Assembly: GCA_902517895.1 (NCBI GenBank)
Contig: CABYEA010000005.1
Coordinates: forward strand, 1 to 64,000
DNA: 64,000 nucleotides
DNA from: an uncultured Bacteroidota bacterium
Lineage (GTDB): Bacteria; Bacteroidota; Bacteroidia; Flavobacteriales; Flavobacteriaceae
Reading direction: 5' to 3'
The notes under the pieces were generated by a model that was given only the letters and a program-made list of their open reading frames with translations, had not been told where the DNA came from and did not search any database. This document shows positions 27,473 through 36,127 of the stretch, in pieces (the first letter of the stretch is position 1; every line of letters starts with the position of its first letter). Made by a program: the position numbers and the translations under genes.

Positions 27473-30400
27473 AAAAACTATTATTCTTTTTTTTGTTTCC
27501 CTTTGTTGCGATAGCTCAGTCTAACGGAGTAATGGACGACTATTATAACTCGATTACTGACTGGAATATTTCAAGCGCCGCTTTAAAGTCGACATTAAAT
27601 TCTTTAATTTCATCAGGACACACCAATTTACCCTATACCTCTGGAAGTGAAGACACTTGGGATGTTTTGCAGATAAGCGACTTAATCTCTGGTTCAAATA
27701 ATGTTTCGTTGATATACGGCTATGAAGATGGTTCAGATGCTGAACCAAAAAATGACATCTCTCGAGACAAGTCCTTAATGTCAAGTGGCACCTGTACCGG
27801 ATACTGGAACAGAGAGCATATCTTTCCTAAGTCTCTTGCGACCCCCGCCCTTGTCACTGACTCTGCTGGGTCAGGAACTGACCTTCACAACCTTAGAGCG
27901 GCCGATTGCCAAATGAACTCAACAAGAAACAATAATGTGTACGGGGATGGGTCTGGGGATTCTGTTTTAAATAGTGGTGTGTTTTTTCCTGGAGACGGGA
28001 CTGGAACTGGGGGAGATGATTACCGTGGGGATGTAGCAAGGGCTATAATGTATATGTACATTAGATATCCTTCGGAAATAAACCCAAATGATGTTGCTTC
28101 TTCAAGCAATTCTTATCATGATGACATGCCTGATATTTTTTTAGAGTGGAACAAATTAGACGCACCAAGCGACATTGAAAAATTAAGAAATAATACTTTT
28201 GAATCGAAGCAAGGAAATCGAAACCCTTTTATTGACAATCCATATATTGCTGAGCTTATCTGGGGTGGCCCAACTGTTACCGACTGGTGGAGCCTTGCTG
28301 CGCCAAGAATCTCTTTCAGCTCATCTAGCTCTGTCAACGAAACGGATGGTAATGTAACTGGAACACTTACAGCCACTATGTTAAACTATGCAGCTGATGT
28401 TACAATAAGTGTTACGGCCAACAATAGTTCAACCACAGCAGAAGGTGGAGATTATACTTTAAACCTATCCTCATGGGCTTTTACAAGTGACAATGAAACA
28501 AAAGATATTGGGATGACAATACACAACGACAGTGACAATCATGATGAAACTATTGTAGTTGATGTGGCTGTCACCTCGGGTTCTGCAAACCTGATTAATA
28601 GCCAATATACTGTTTCGGTTACTGATGATGAAAAAGAGCTAATAATAACCGAGCTTGCTGACCCAAACAATTCCACCTCTAGTCGTTTTGTTGAAATCTA
28701 CAACTCGTCAAACAAAAGTGTGGACCTCTCAACCTATTATCTTCTTCGATGGACAAACGGGGGCGCTACTCCTCAGAGCGCTAAAATTAGTTTAAGTTCT
28801 GAGTGCGGGGCAACACTTGCTGCAAACACTTTTTGTATAATTAGCAATGATACAAACTCAGGAACTAATTTTGCTACAATGTATGGTTTTGAGCCTGACG
28901 GAAAATCTGGGACTGGAGGGGCTGTTGACAGCAACGGTGACGACAACATTGCATTAATAACAATAGCAAGTGGAGTTACATATTCTAACTCAGACGCGTC
29001 AACGTACACTGTTATAGACATGTTTGGTGTGGCTGGTGAAGACGGCTCTGGCACTGCGCACGAATTTGAAGACGGAAGAGCGGAAAGGAAAGCTTCTTCG
29101 ACCATACCTTCTACATCCTGGGTCTCAAGTGACTGGAATGTTGAGAATGATTCTGGCGGAGGAAGCTCCACCAACAACCCGCAAACCGCCCCTGATGATT
29201 ATGATCCTGGATATTGGATTGGAGCAACCACAACTGACACATGGACCGGCCGCTTAAATACCAGCTGGGCAACAGCCGGCAACTGGTCAAGCGGCGTAGT
29301 TCCGGCTTCAGGAGATAAAATTTTTATTCACGACGCCAATAATGATCCGGATATTTCCACCGACATAACTCTTACTGATCTTACCGTAAAAGCTAGTGGC
29401 TTGTTAGATATTGAGTCTTCTGGATCAATAATCCTTTCGAGCAATTATTCAAATAGCGGTACAGTAAGTTTGAACTCTTCTTCGTCTGAATTTTCTTCTC
29501 TAATTGTTCAAGGAAATTCAACTGGAGACATTAAATACAGAAGATGGGTTGCTGATGAAGGTACAGCTGAATGGGATTTAATAGGATCTCCTGTTGTTGG
29601 GCAAACTATTGCTTCATTTGTTTCAGCAAACTCTAGTCTAGCTGATCATAGTAATCAATATGCCATAGGGGTTTTTAGTAATGACGGATCTACAGATAGC
29701 GCGGATGCTATGTATACAAATTATACTTCGGATGGAGCTGGTTCCACAACCAGTATTAATGACGCGGGTAGTTTCAATTTAGGGCAAGGATATGCAATGG
29801 CTACTGATGAAGCAGATAGCCCTGGAACAACTCTTGACTTCACAGGAACAGTAAGAACTACAGATGTTACAGGGATAGCTATAGACGACAATACTGCTAA
29901 TGCTGCCAATTTTGGAAAATGGAATCTAGTTGCTAATCCTTATCCTTCTTATCTAAATGCAAATGATGATGCTGATTCCAATGCGTCTAATAATTTTTTA
30001 GGCGTAAATGCGTCTAATCTTCATTCAAGCTTTGCATATATTTATGGGTATGATGGCGATGGAACCTACACTTACTATAATCATTTAACTCCTGGATCAG
30101 CAGTATATATAGCTCCTGGTCAAGGATTCTTTGTAGCATCTGATGATTCAGCAGGAAACACTATTCAATTTACGGAAGCTATGCAAACGGTTGGTGGAAG
30201 TGATGACTTTAACGCAGAGAACAGTGATGTCATGAATGATACTTATGAGGTTTCATTAAGATTATATCACGATAATCAAATGATCGAAAAAACAAGACTA
30301 TTCTTTGAGGAAAACTTAGGTTTAGGTCTTGATGTTGGATACGATGCAGGAAGCTTTAGTCAAGAAGCGGCAATCATGACAAGACTTGTTGAGGAAGATG

Positions 30401-30924
30401 AAGGTTATGGAATGGCTATTAACGCAATGGGGCTTGATGCCATGGAAAATGCTGTGATCCCATTAGTGATTAATCAATCAGCTGGTCAAGAGTTTAGAAT
30501 TAACCTTCATACAGCTACTATTACAGATCCTAATGTGTATTTGGAAGATATAGAGCAAGGAACTTTCACAAATCTTTATGAAGGAGATTTTGTTTACTCA
30601 CCGATGAGTGATTTAAGTGGTATTGGAAGATTCTTCATACATATGACTGCTGATACTATGAGTAATGAAGATGTATCAACTAGTATGTTGAATGCTTACA
30701 AAGAAATAGATGCTAGCTACATCACAATAGAGGGATTAGCTACTCAAACAAATGAAACTAACGTTAGTTTATATAACATTCTTGGTAGAAAAGTATTATC
30801 TACTACTCTAAACAATAACATGGGTACACAGACCATCTCAACAGTTGGATTGTCTGCTGGTATTTACGTAATTGAATTAGAGTCAGGAACTGATAGATTA
30901 ACTAAGAAGCTTATAATAAGATAA
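27469..30924 (+). CDS. secreted endonuclease I with lamin-tail domain and T9SS sorting tail
   Basis: A 1151-residue exported nuclease. A signal peptide (residues 1-16) is followed by an endonuclease I domain to about residue 275, with catalytic NREHIFPKS (His 117) and NLRAADCQMNSTRNN. A Calx-beta-like segment follows at about 280-385, and a lamin-tail domain (TELADPNNSTSSRFVEIYN) begins near 391. Then come a long Ser/Asp-rich region and a type A sorting domain at the end (VSLYNILGRKVLS, AGIYVIELESG, KKLIIR). It probably degrades extracellular DNA at the cell surface for nutrients. Base composition drops sharply inside the gene near 29450, pointing to a mosaic origin. Confidence 0.92.
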   Translation: MKKLLFFFLFPFVAIAQSNGVMDDYYNSITDWNISSAALKSTLNSLISSGHTNLPYTSGSEDTWDVLQISDLISGSNNVSLIYGYEDGSDAEPKNDISRDKSLMSSGTCTGYWNREHIFPKSLATPALVTDSAGSGTDLHNLRAADCQMNSTRNNNVYGDGSGDSVLNSGVFFPGDGTGTGGDDYRGDVARAIMYMYIRYPSEINPNDVASSSNSYHDDMPDIFLEWNKLDAPSDIEKLRNNTFESKQGNRNPFIDNPYIAELIWGGPTVTDWWSLAAPRISFSSSSSVNETDGNVTGTLTATMLNYAADVTISVTANNSSTTAEGGDYTLNLSSWAFTSDNETKDIGMTIHNDSDNHDETIVVDVAVTSGSANLINSQYTVSVTDDEKELIITELADPNNSTSSRFVEIYNSSNKSVDLSTYYLLRWTNGGATPQSAKISLSSECGATLAANTFCIISNDTNSGTNFATMYGFEPDGKSGTGGAVDSNGDDNIALITIASGVTYSNSDASTYTVIDMFGVAGEDGSGTAHEFEDGRAERKASSTIPSTSWVSSDWNVENDSGGGSSTNNPQTAPDDYDPGYWIGATTTDTWTGRLNTSWATAGNWSSGVVPASGDKIFIHDANNDPDISTDITLTDLTVKASGLLDIESSGSIILSSNYSNSGTVSLNSSSSEFSSLIVQGNSTGDIKYRRWVADEGTAEWDLIGSPVVGQTIASFVSANSSLADHSNQYAIGVFSNDGSTDSADAMYTNYTSDGAGSTTSINDAGSFNLGQGYAMATDEADSPGTTLDFTGTVRTTDVTGIAIDDNTANAANFGKWNLVANPYPSYLNANDDADSNASNNFLGVNASNLHSSFAYIYGYDGDGTYTYYNHLTPGSAVYIAPGQGFFVASDDSAGNTIQFTEAMQTVGGSDDFNAENSDVMNDTYEVSLRLYHDNQMIEKTRLFFEENLGLGLDVGYDAGSFSQEAAIMTRLVEEDEGYGMAINAMGLDAMENAVIPLVINQSAGQEFRINLHTATITDPNVYLEDIEQGTFTNLYEGDFVYSPMSDLSGIGRFFIHMTADTMSNEDVSTSMLNAYKEIDASYITIEGLATQTNETNVSLYNILGRKVLSTTLNNNMGTQTISTVGLSAGIYVIELESGTDRLTKKLIIR

Positions 30925-30960
30925 CTTTATTTTATATACTTAATATTTATTTTTATATTT

Positions 30961-30974
30961 ATAGTATAGATTTT
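30961..30974. repeat. direct repeat, left copy (ATAGTATAGATTTT)
   Basis: A 14-bp sequence 6 bases before the orphan gene at 30980; an identical copy is at 31569-31582 just after it. The two copies flank the gene on the outside. They could be target-site or element-end repeats, or the left one a promoter element. Confidence 0.55.
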
Positions 30975-30979
30975 TTAGA

Positions 30980-31525
30980 ATGGATATTGTTAAGTGGATT
31001 AAAAAAAATAACTTTAAGCAAATCGATGATGATTTATCGGTTCAAATAGACAAGTTAGGATTCTTACAATCTGAAAAAGAAAAATTTAAAAACAAAATTA
31101 AAGTTTATAAGGCAGCTCTAAAAGCTTTAAATAAAGATCTTCAAATCGTTAACTCAGAAATTTCAAAAACAAATAAAAAGGCATTAAAGTCATTAAAAGT
31201 AGCACCTGTTATTTCAATTGGATTTGATAAAAGGTCTTCAACCTATATTTGTATAGTCAAATACAAAAAAGCTACAAAATCATTTTATTTAGGAAATGAG
31301 TCTAAACTAAAATCAAGACTACAACAGTTTTATTTAGATGATTTAAATGCTAAGAAAATGGACTATGTTAAGGATGAAGTAAAAATGATTGTTTCTAATG
31401 TAATCTCAGACTTTATAAACACTAGAACCAAAAATATATTTACAGAATCACCTAAGTTAGACTTCACAAATATATTAGATAAATACTACGAAAGTAATCT
31501 GTGGGAACACTGGAGAAATATTTAA
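30980..31525 (+). CDS. uncharacterised 181-residue coiled-coil-type protein
   Basis: I do not recognise this gene. The protein has no signal peptide or membrane helix. It is very rich in Lys (KALKSLKV, KKATKSFYLGNESKLKSRLQQFY), and residues 25-70 look like a coiled coil (GFLQSEKEKFKNKIKVYKAALKALNKDLQIVNSE). The middle part VISIGFDKRSSTYICIVKYKKATKSFYLG has a beta-strand pattern. The C-terminus ends YYESNLWEHWRNI. The gene stands alone, with identical 14-bp repeats on either side and a hairpin after it, and may have been acquired by transfer. Low GC like its neighbours. Confidence 0.7.
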   Translation: MDIVKWIKKNNFKQIDDDLSVQIDKLGFLQSEKEKFKNKIKVYKAALKALNKDLQIVNSEISKTNKKALKSLKVAPVISIGFDKRSSTYICIVKYKKATKSFYLGNESKLKSRLQQFYLDDLNAKKMDYVKDEVKMIVSNVISDFINTRTKNIFTESPKLDFTNILDKYYESNLWEHWRNI

Positions 31526-31541
31526 TTATAAATATATAATT

Positions 31542-31579
31542 ATCTATACTATATATATTTTTTATAATATAGTATAGAT
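31542..31579. terminator. AT-rich hairpin between convergent genes
   Basis: A perfect 13-bp inverted repeat, ATCTATACTATAT (31542-31554) and ATATAGTATAGAT (31567-31579), encloses a T-rich 12-base loop. It lies between the stop of the orphan gene and the stop of pepP, so it may end transcription from both. It also contains most of the right-hand copy of the 14-bp direct repeat. Confidence 0.55.
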
Positions 31580-31582
31580 TTT
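31569..31582. repeat. direct repeat, right copy (ATAGTATAGATTTT)
   Basis: Identical to 30961-30974. It overlaps the hairpin's right arm and reaches the pepP stop codon. Confidence 0.55.
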
Positions 31583-32873
31583 ATTTATTCATTAAATTCT
31601 CTATTTCTTCAACTTCTATAGGTATATTTTTCATTAAATTAATAGGTTCTCCACTCTTTTGTATTACTACATCATCTTCCAATCTTACACCAAACCCTTC
31701 ATCAGGTAAATATATTCCTGGCTCTACAGTAAATACCATGTTTTCAGTCATTGGTTCATTTATGAGTCCATAATCATGTGTATCTAGCCCCATATGATGT
31801 GATGTTCCATGCATAAAGTATTTTTTATATGCTGGTTTCTCCTTTGATTCGTTTTGAACATCAGATTTATCTAGCAGACCTAACCTAAGAAGCTCTGATG
31901 TCATCAGTTTTCCAACCTCAAAATGATATTCCTTCCATTCTTCACCAGGGATTAGCATTTTTGTAGCTTCATTTTTAACTCTTAATACAGCATTATATAT
32001 ATCTTTTTGCCTTTTTGAGTATCGACCGGAGACAGGAATTGTTCGAGTCATATCACTAGAATAATTTGCATATTCGGCTCCAACATCCATTAGTATTAGT
32101 TCTCCGTCCTTACATTGTTTGTTATTCTCGATATAGTGAAGAATATTTGCATTGTTTCCTGAAGCAATAATAGGAGTATATGCAAACTTCTTTGATCTGA
32201 GTCTTAAAAATTCATGTATAAATTCCGCTTCAATTTCATACTCCCAAACTCCATCTTTAACAAAATTCAAAACTCTTCTAAAACCTTTATTTGTTATATC
32301 ACAAGCCTTTTGAATTAGCTCTAATTCGATAGGGTCTTTTATTGATCTAAGATGCTGAAGAATTGGATTACTTCTTTCTTTTAATTTATTTGGATATTTA
32401 CCTTCAAGCCATTTGTTAAACCTTTCTTCTCTAGTCTCCATTTCAATTTTAGCTCTGTAATGTTCATTATGATTAAAGTAAATAGTTTCACATTCATTCA
32501 TTACTTTATCAATAATATTTTCTATTTCATCTAACCAAAAGACAGATTTAATTCCACTGGTTTCAAAAGCTTGTTTTTTATTAAGTTTAGGTCCTTCCCA
32601 CACAGCTAGATGTTCATCGGTCTCTTTTAAAAAAAGTACTTCTCTCAAGTTTTGGTCAGAGCAGCCTGGGCATAACATTAGTACACTTTCTTCTTGGTCA
32701 ACACCACTTAAATAGAAAATATCGCGATGTTGTTCAAATGGAAGGGTTGAGTCTGCACTTACTGGATATATATCATTAGAATTAAAGAAAGCAATGCTAC
32801 TGGGCTTCATTCTACTCAAAAAGTTTTTTCTGTTTTTGATAAATAATTTTGAATCTATTTTTTGATACTTCAT
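31581..32873 (-). CDS. pepP: Xaa-Pro aminopeptidase (aminopeptidase P)
   Basis: A 430-residue two-domain enzyme that removes an N-terminal residue preceding proline. An N-terminal creatinase-like domain (residues 1-170, with FYLSGVDQEESVLML) is followed by the pita-bread catalytic domain with the metal ligands in LMDVGAEYANYSSDMTRT, the histidine in FMHGTSHHMGLDTHD, and the glutamates in TVEPGIYLPDEGFGVRLEDDVV. All five ligands are visible and the length is typical. It is read away from sdhC; CAAAGATA at 32899-32906 could be its -7 box on the minus strand. Confidence 0.96.
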   Translation of the reverse strand: MKYQKIDSKLFIKNRKNFLSRMKPSSIAFFNSNDIYPVSADSTLPFEQHRDIFYLSGVDQEESVLMLCPGCSDQNLREVLFLKETDEHLAVWEGPKLNKKQAFETSGIKSVFWLDEIENIIDKVMNECETIYFNHNEHYRAKIEMETREERFNKWLEGKYPNKLKERSNPILQHLRSIKDPIELELIQKACDITNKGFRRVLNFVKDGVWEYEIEAEFIHEFLRLRSKKFAYTPIIASGNNANILHYIENNKQCKDGELILMDVGAEYANYSSDMTRTIPVSGRYSKRQKDIYNAVLRVKNEATKMLIPGEEWKEYHFEVGKLMTSELLRLGLLDKSDVQNESKEKPAYKKYFMHGTSHHMGLDTHDYGLINEPMTENMVFTVEPGIYLPDEGFGVRLEDDVVIQKSGEPINLMKNIPIEVEEIENLMNK

Positions 32874-32933
32874 TGACTTGACTTTAATTCTGTTTATCCA
32901 AAGATAATATTAACTCATTTAAAGTATTAATTT

Positions 32934-32965
32934 TTTGTCTAAGAATCTAATGCTGCTTATTTTTG
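32934..32965 (+). promoter_or_regulatory. flavobacterial promoter of sdhC
   Basis: TTTG at 32934-32937, a 20-base spacer, then TATTTTTG at 32958-32965, matching the Bacteroidota -33/-7 consensus TTTG / TAnnTTTG. The ATG at 32980 lies 14 bases beyond the -7 box, so the TTG inside the -33 element should not be used as a start codon. Confidence 0.65.
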
Positions 32966-32979
32966 TGTTACAATTAAAA

Positions 32980-33642
32980 ATGATGAAGAGTTTCTTATTA
33001 ACTTCTATTGGCAAGAAAGTAGCAATGGCTATTTCTGCAATTTTTTTGATGATTTTTCTACTTCAACATTTTATTATTAATATTACCTCAGTTTTTAGTG
33101 AAGACATCTTCAATATGCTCTCACATTTTATGGGAACAAACTTTTTAGTACAATTTATATTGCAGCCAATATTAATTTTTGGAGTCATTTTTCACTTTGT
33201 TATGGGCTTCTATTTAGAAATCCAAAATCGAAGAGCTACTAAATATGAGTATGAAAAAGTTAGAGGTGGTGCTAACTCTACTTGGATGAGTAGAAATATG
33301 ATTTGGAGTGGATTAGTAATACTATCCTTTCTTATTCTTCACTTTAGAGATTTTTGGATTCCTGAAATGAATTATAAGTATGTAGAATTTTTACCAGATG
33401 ACCCAAATAGATACCATCATGAGCTAGTTGAAAAATTTCAAGATCCTTATAAGGTAGTTTTCTATTGTATTTCATTTGTATTATTATCCCTTCATTTACT
33501 TCACGGGTTTTCATCATCACTAAAATCAATGGGAACTAATAAATCCTATTCATCTTCAGTTAAAAACCTTAGTTATGCGTATTCGATTGGAATACCTCTT
33601 GGTTTTTGCTTTATAGCAATCTTTCATTATTTAACACATTAA
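32980..33642 (+). CDS. sdhC: succinate dehydrogenase cytochrome b subunit
   Basis: A membrane anchor of respiratory complex II with five hydrophobic segments; it binds heme b and quinone and holds SdhAB to the inner membrane. Histidines that may ligate heme occur in LLQHFIIN, IFHFVMGFYLE, LILHFRDFW and LHLLHGFSSS. This is the single-subunit anchor type of Bacteroidota. I place the start at ATG 32980 (or 32983), giving M(M)KSFLLTSIGKKVAM. The longer frame from TTG 32935 would run through the promoter. The gene ends in FHYLTH, and the last codons lie in an inverted repeat with 33663-33670. Confidence 0.93.
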   Translation: MMKSFLLTSIGKKVAMAISAIFLMIFLLQHFIINITSVFSEDIFNMLSHFMGTNFLVQFILQPILIFGVIFHFVMGFYLEIQNRRATKYEYEKVRGGANSTWMSRNMIWSGLVILSFLILHFRDFWIPEMNYKYVEFLPDDPNRYHHELVEKFQDPYKVVFYCISFVLLSLHLLHGFSSSLKSMGTNKSYSSSVKNLSYAYSIGIPLGFCFIAIFHYLTH

Positions 33643-33662
33643 TTACAATTTATTGTCATATT

Positions 33663-33745
33663 ATGTGTTATAAATGTGTTACAATATAACCATAACTAAT
33701 ATATAATTAATTGATATTTATAGTGTTACAATATGTGTTACAAAT
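33663..33745. repeat. four direct repeats of a (A)TGTGTTACAAT-type motif before the fused sdhA
   Basis: Copies are ATGTGTTATAA (33663-33673), ATGTGTTACAAT (33674-33685), AGTGTTACAAT (33722-33732) and ATGTGTTACAAAT (33733-33745). The last two are contiguous and the first two are contiguous. A fifth copy, TTGTGTTACAAT, lies at 32963-32974 just before sdhC. The sdhC stop region TAACACAT (33632-33639) is the inverted form. Clustered short direct repeats beside an integrase N-terminus resemble arm-type binding sites of a tyrosine recombinase, though a regulatory role is also possible. Confidence 0.65.
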
Positions 33746-33782
33746 TATTTTGTTTTTTTTATTATAAAATTCAATTATTTAT

Positions 33783-33790
33783 TATTTTTG
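33783..33790 (+). promoter_or_regulatory. possible -7 box for the fused sdhA-sdhB
   Basis: TATTTTTG fits the TAnnTTTG consensus and lies 14 bases before the ATG at 33805, the same spacing as at sdhC. No TTTG stands at the usual distance upstream; the nearest is 30 bases away. Confidence 0.35.
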
Positions 33791-33804
33791 TTTAAAATTT
33801 AGAA

Positions 33805-34119
33805 ATGTCAAAGAAGAAGTTAACCTACTCTTTAAATTATAGACGTCCCAAATCGGAGTATAAAAGTTCAGATGAACTGATGATATGTATTCGATATTAT
33901 CATAAGTGTTCCACAACCAATAAATCCAAAATTATTAAAAAGAGTACTGGAGTTAAATGTAAGTTAGCTGATTGGAACTCTGACTGGCATAAATCCAATA
34001 ATCGAAGTCCAATTAAAGATTCTGACCCAAACCACAAAAAGAAAAATAAATTATTAAAACAAAAGGTCAAAACTTTTGATATAAATGAATTGTTTAATAA
34101 TGTTAAAAATGATTCATAC
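33805..34119 (+). other. tyrosine-recombinase arm-domain-like fragment fused to sdhA
   Basis: Codons 1-105 of the fused gene. Recognisable elements are the beta-strand pattern [11 protein letters not shown], a basic loop, then [14 protein letters not shown], the usual 'sTGikv-x-dWn' step of arm-binding domains, followed by [19 protein letters not shown], which matches the 'N..L' helix at the start of the core-binding domain. The catalytic domain (Arg-His-Arg-Tyr) is missing. This is a family-level judgement from memory, without a search. It could instead be an unrelated extension. Confidence 0.6.
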
Positions 34120-36120
34120 TCATCCCTTCTTAATTCCATCCTTCCCAAAGGAGATTTAGATAAAAAATGGACTAATCATAAAAACACTATCAATTTAGTC
34201 AGCCCTGCTAATAAAAGAAACATTGATGTAATAGTTGTAGGCACCGGGCTTGCTGGTGGTTCTGCATGTGCAACGTTAGCAGAATTAGGATATAATGTAA
34301 AAGCTTTTTGTTTTCAAGACTCGCCTAGAAGAGCACATTCAATTGCAGCTCAAGGAGGTATAAATGCTGCAAAAAATTATCAAGGCGATGGCGACTCCAT
34401 TTATAGATTATTTTATGACACTGTTAAAGGTGGTGATTACCGCTCGCGTGAAGAAAACGTATACAGATTAGCTGAAGTTTCAGCAAATATTATTGATCAA
34501 TGTGTTGCTCAAGGTGTGCCTTTTGCAAGAGATTATGGTGGCCTTTTGGATAACCGATCTTTTGGAGGCGTATTAGTTTCAAGAACCTTTTACGCTAAAG
34601 GCCAAACTGGTCAACAGTTATTGCTAGGAGCTTATTCGGCTATGAATCGACAGATGGCTCGCGGTAAAATTAAAATGTATAATAGACATGAAATGTTGGA
34701 TGTCGTTTTGGTTAATGGAAAAGCAAGAGGAATCATTACAAGAAATCTTGTAAATGGTGAAATTGAAAGACACTCAGCACATGCAGTTGTGTTAGCAACT
34801 GGTGGTTATGGAAATGTTTTTTATTTATCTACAAATGCAATGGGAAGTAATGTTACAGCTGCATGGAAAGCTCACAAAAGAGGTGCTTATTTTGCAAACC
34901 CTTGCTTTACACAAATTCATCCAACATGTATTCCTGTTTCAGGTGATCATCAATCTAAACTAACTTTGATGTCTGAATCATTAAGAAATGATGGTCGTAT
35001 CTGGGTCCCAAAAAATATTGAAGATGTTGAAGGTATTAGAAATGGAAATCTAAAACCTACAGAGATTAAAGAAGAAGATAGGGATTACTTTCTTGAGAGA
35101 AGATATCCGGCTTTTGGAAATTTAGTTCCAAGAGATGTCGCATCCAGAGCTGCAAAGGAAAGATGTGATGCTGGTTTTGGGGTTAATAAAACTGGTGAGG
35201 CAGTGTATTTAGATTTTGCATCTTCTATAATCAGATATGGAAAAGAACAGGCCCTTGTAAATGGGGAAGATGAAAACAACGAGGAAATTGTTGAAAAATT
35301 AGGAAAGAAAATAATCAAAAAGAAGTATGGAAATTTATTCCAGATGTATGAAAAAATAGTTGATCAAAATCCCTATGAAACTCCTATGATGATTTACCCA
35401 GCTGTCCATTATACAATGGGAGGCATATGGGTTGATTATAATTTAATGACTACAATCCCTGGATTATATGCTATTGGGGAGGCTAATTTTTCAGATCATG
35501 GAGCTAATAGGTTAGGAGCATCTGCTTTGATGCAAGGCCTTGCAGATGGATATTTCGTTTTACCTTACACAATTGGAGACTATCTTTCAGATGAGATATC
35601 TACTGGACCAATTCCAAATGATTCTGAGGAATTTATCGTTGCTGAAAAAGAAGCTAGAGAAAAGTTAGATAAATTAATAAATAATAAAGGTTCAAAATCA
35701 GTTGATTACTTTCATAAAAAACTCGGTAAAATCATGTGGAATAAGTGTGGAATGGCTAGAAACAAAAAAGATTTAGAATTTGCAATTTCTGAAATTTCAA
35801 AATTGAGGAAAGAATTTTGGAAAGAGGTTAAAGTTCCTGGTGATCAAAATGAGTTTAATGAAGAATTAGCAAAAGCTGGCAGAGTAGCTGACTTTTTAGA
35901 GCTTGGTGAGCTTTTTGCTAAAGATGCTTTAGAAAGACAAGAGTCTTGCGGAGGTCACTTCAGAGAAGAATATCAAACAAAAGAAGGAGAAGCAACAAGA
36001 AAAAAGGAATTCCAATTTGTTTCAGCTTGGGAGTATATTGGAGAGCCCAAAGATGCAATACTTCACAAAGAAAAGCTTGAATATCAAAATATTGAGGTTA
36101 AGGAAAGAAGTTATAAATAA
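33805..36120 (+). CDS. sdhA: succinate dehydrogenase flavoprotein subunit with an integrase-like N-terminal extension
   Basis: A 771-residue protein. From about residue 109 on it is a complete SdhA, which oxidises succinate to fumarate in complex II and the TCA cycle. It has the FAD-binding GTGLAGGSA (146-154), the candidate FAD-linked His 178 in [13 protein letters not shown], the substrate-site [38 protein letters not shown] and [20 protein letters not shown]. Normal homologues are about 665 residues; the extra 105 residues are not part of SdhA. They resemble the arm DNA-binding domain of Bacteroidota tyrosine recombinases. No ATG or GTG stands near the native start; the only in-frame alternatives I found are Met 26 and TTG codon 96 (34090). 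A frame error is unlikely because the frame is open throughout. sdhB follows after 7 bases. Confidence 0.93.
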   Translation: MSKKKLTYSLNYRRPKSEYKSSDELMICIRYYHKCSTTNKSKIIKKSTGVKCKLADWNSDWHKSNNRSPIKDSDPNHKKKNKLLKQKVKTFDINELFNNVKNDSYSSLLNSILPKGDLDKKWTNHKNTINLVSPANKRNIDVIVVGTGLAGGSACATLAELGYNVKAFCFQDSPRRAHSIAAQGGINAAKNYQGDGDSIYRLFYDTVKGGDYRSREENVYRLAEVSANIIDQCVAQGVPFARDYGGLLDNRSFGGVLVSRTFYAKGQTGQQLLLGAYSAMNRQMARGKIKMYNRHEMLDVVLVNGKARGIITRNLVNGEIERHSAHAVVLATGGYGNVFYLSTNAMGSNVTAAWKAHKRGAYFANPCFTQIHPTCIPVSGDHQSKLTLMSESLRNDGRIWVPKNIEDVEGIRNGNLKPTEIKEEDRDYFLERRYPAFGNLVPRDVASRAAKERCDAGFGVNKTGEAVYLDFASSIIRYGKEQALVNGEDENNEEIVEKLGKKIIKKKYGNLFQMYEKIVDQNPYETPMMIYPAVHYTMGGIWVDYNLMTTIPGLYAIGEANFSDHGANRLGASALMQGLADGYFVLPYTIGDYLSDEISTGPIPNDSEEFIVAEKEAREKLDKLINNKGSKSVDYFHKKLGKIMWNKCGMARNKKDLEFAISEISKLRKEFWKEVKVPGDQNEFNEELAKAGRVADFLELGELFAKDALERQESCGGHFREEYQTKEGEATRKKEFQFVSAWEYIGEPKDAILHKEKLEYQNIEVKERSYK

Positions 36121-36127
36121 TTTGAAA

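Noticed and set aside
27554..29909. Several open frames on both strands within the endonuclease gene
   Set aside because: They are shadows of the long coding frame, caused by low stop-codon density in Ser/Thr/Asp-rich repeats.
32935..32979. N-terminal extension of SdhC from a TTG codon
   Set aside because: The TTG is part of a promoter -33 box, and the 15 extra residues would run through the -7 box; ATG 32980/32983 gives the family N-terminus.
33643..34130. A complete prophage or integrative element
   Set aside because: Only an integrase-like N-terminus and short repeats are seen; no catalytic domain or other mobile genes are in the neighbourhood.
36017..36127. Long start for sdhB inside sdhA
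   Set aside because: The 37 extra residues are out-of-frame sdhA sequence; ATG 36128 gives the standard SdhB start.
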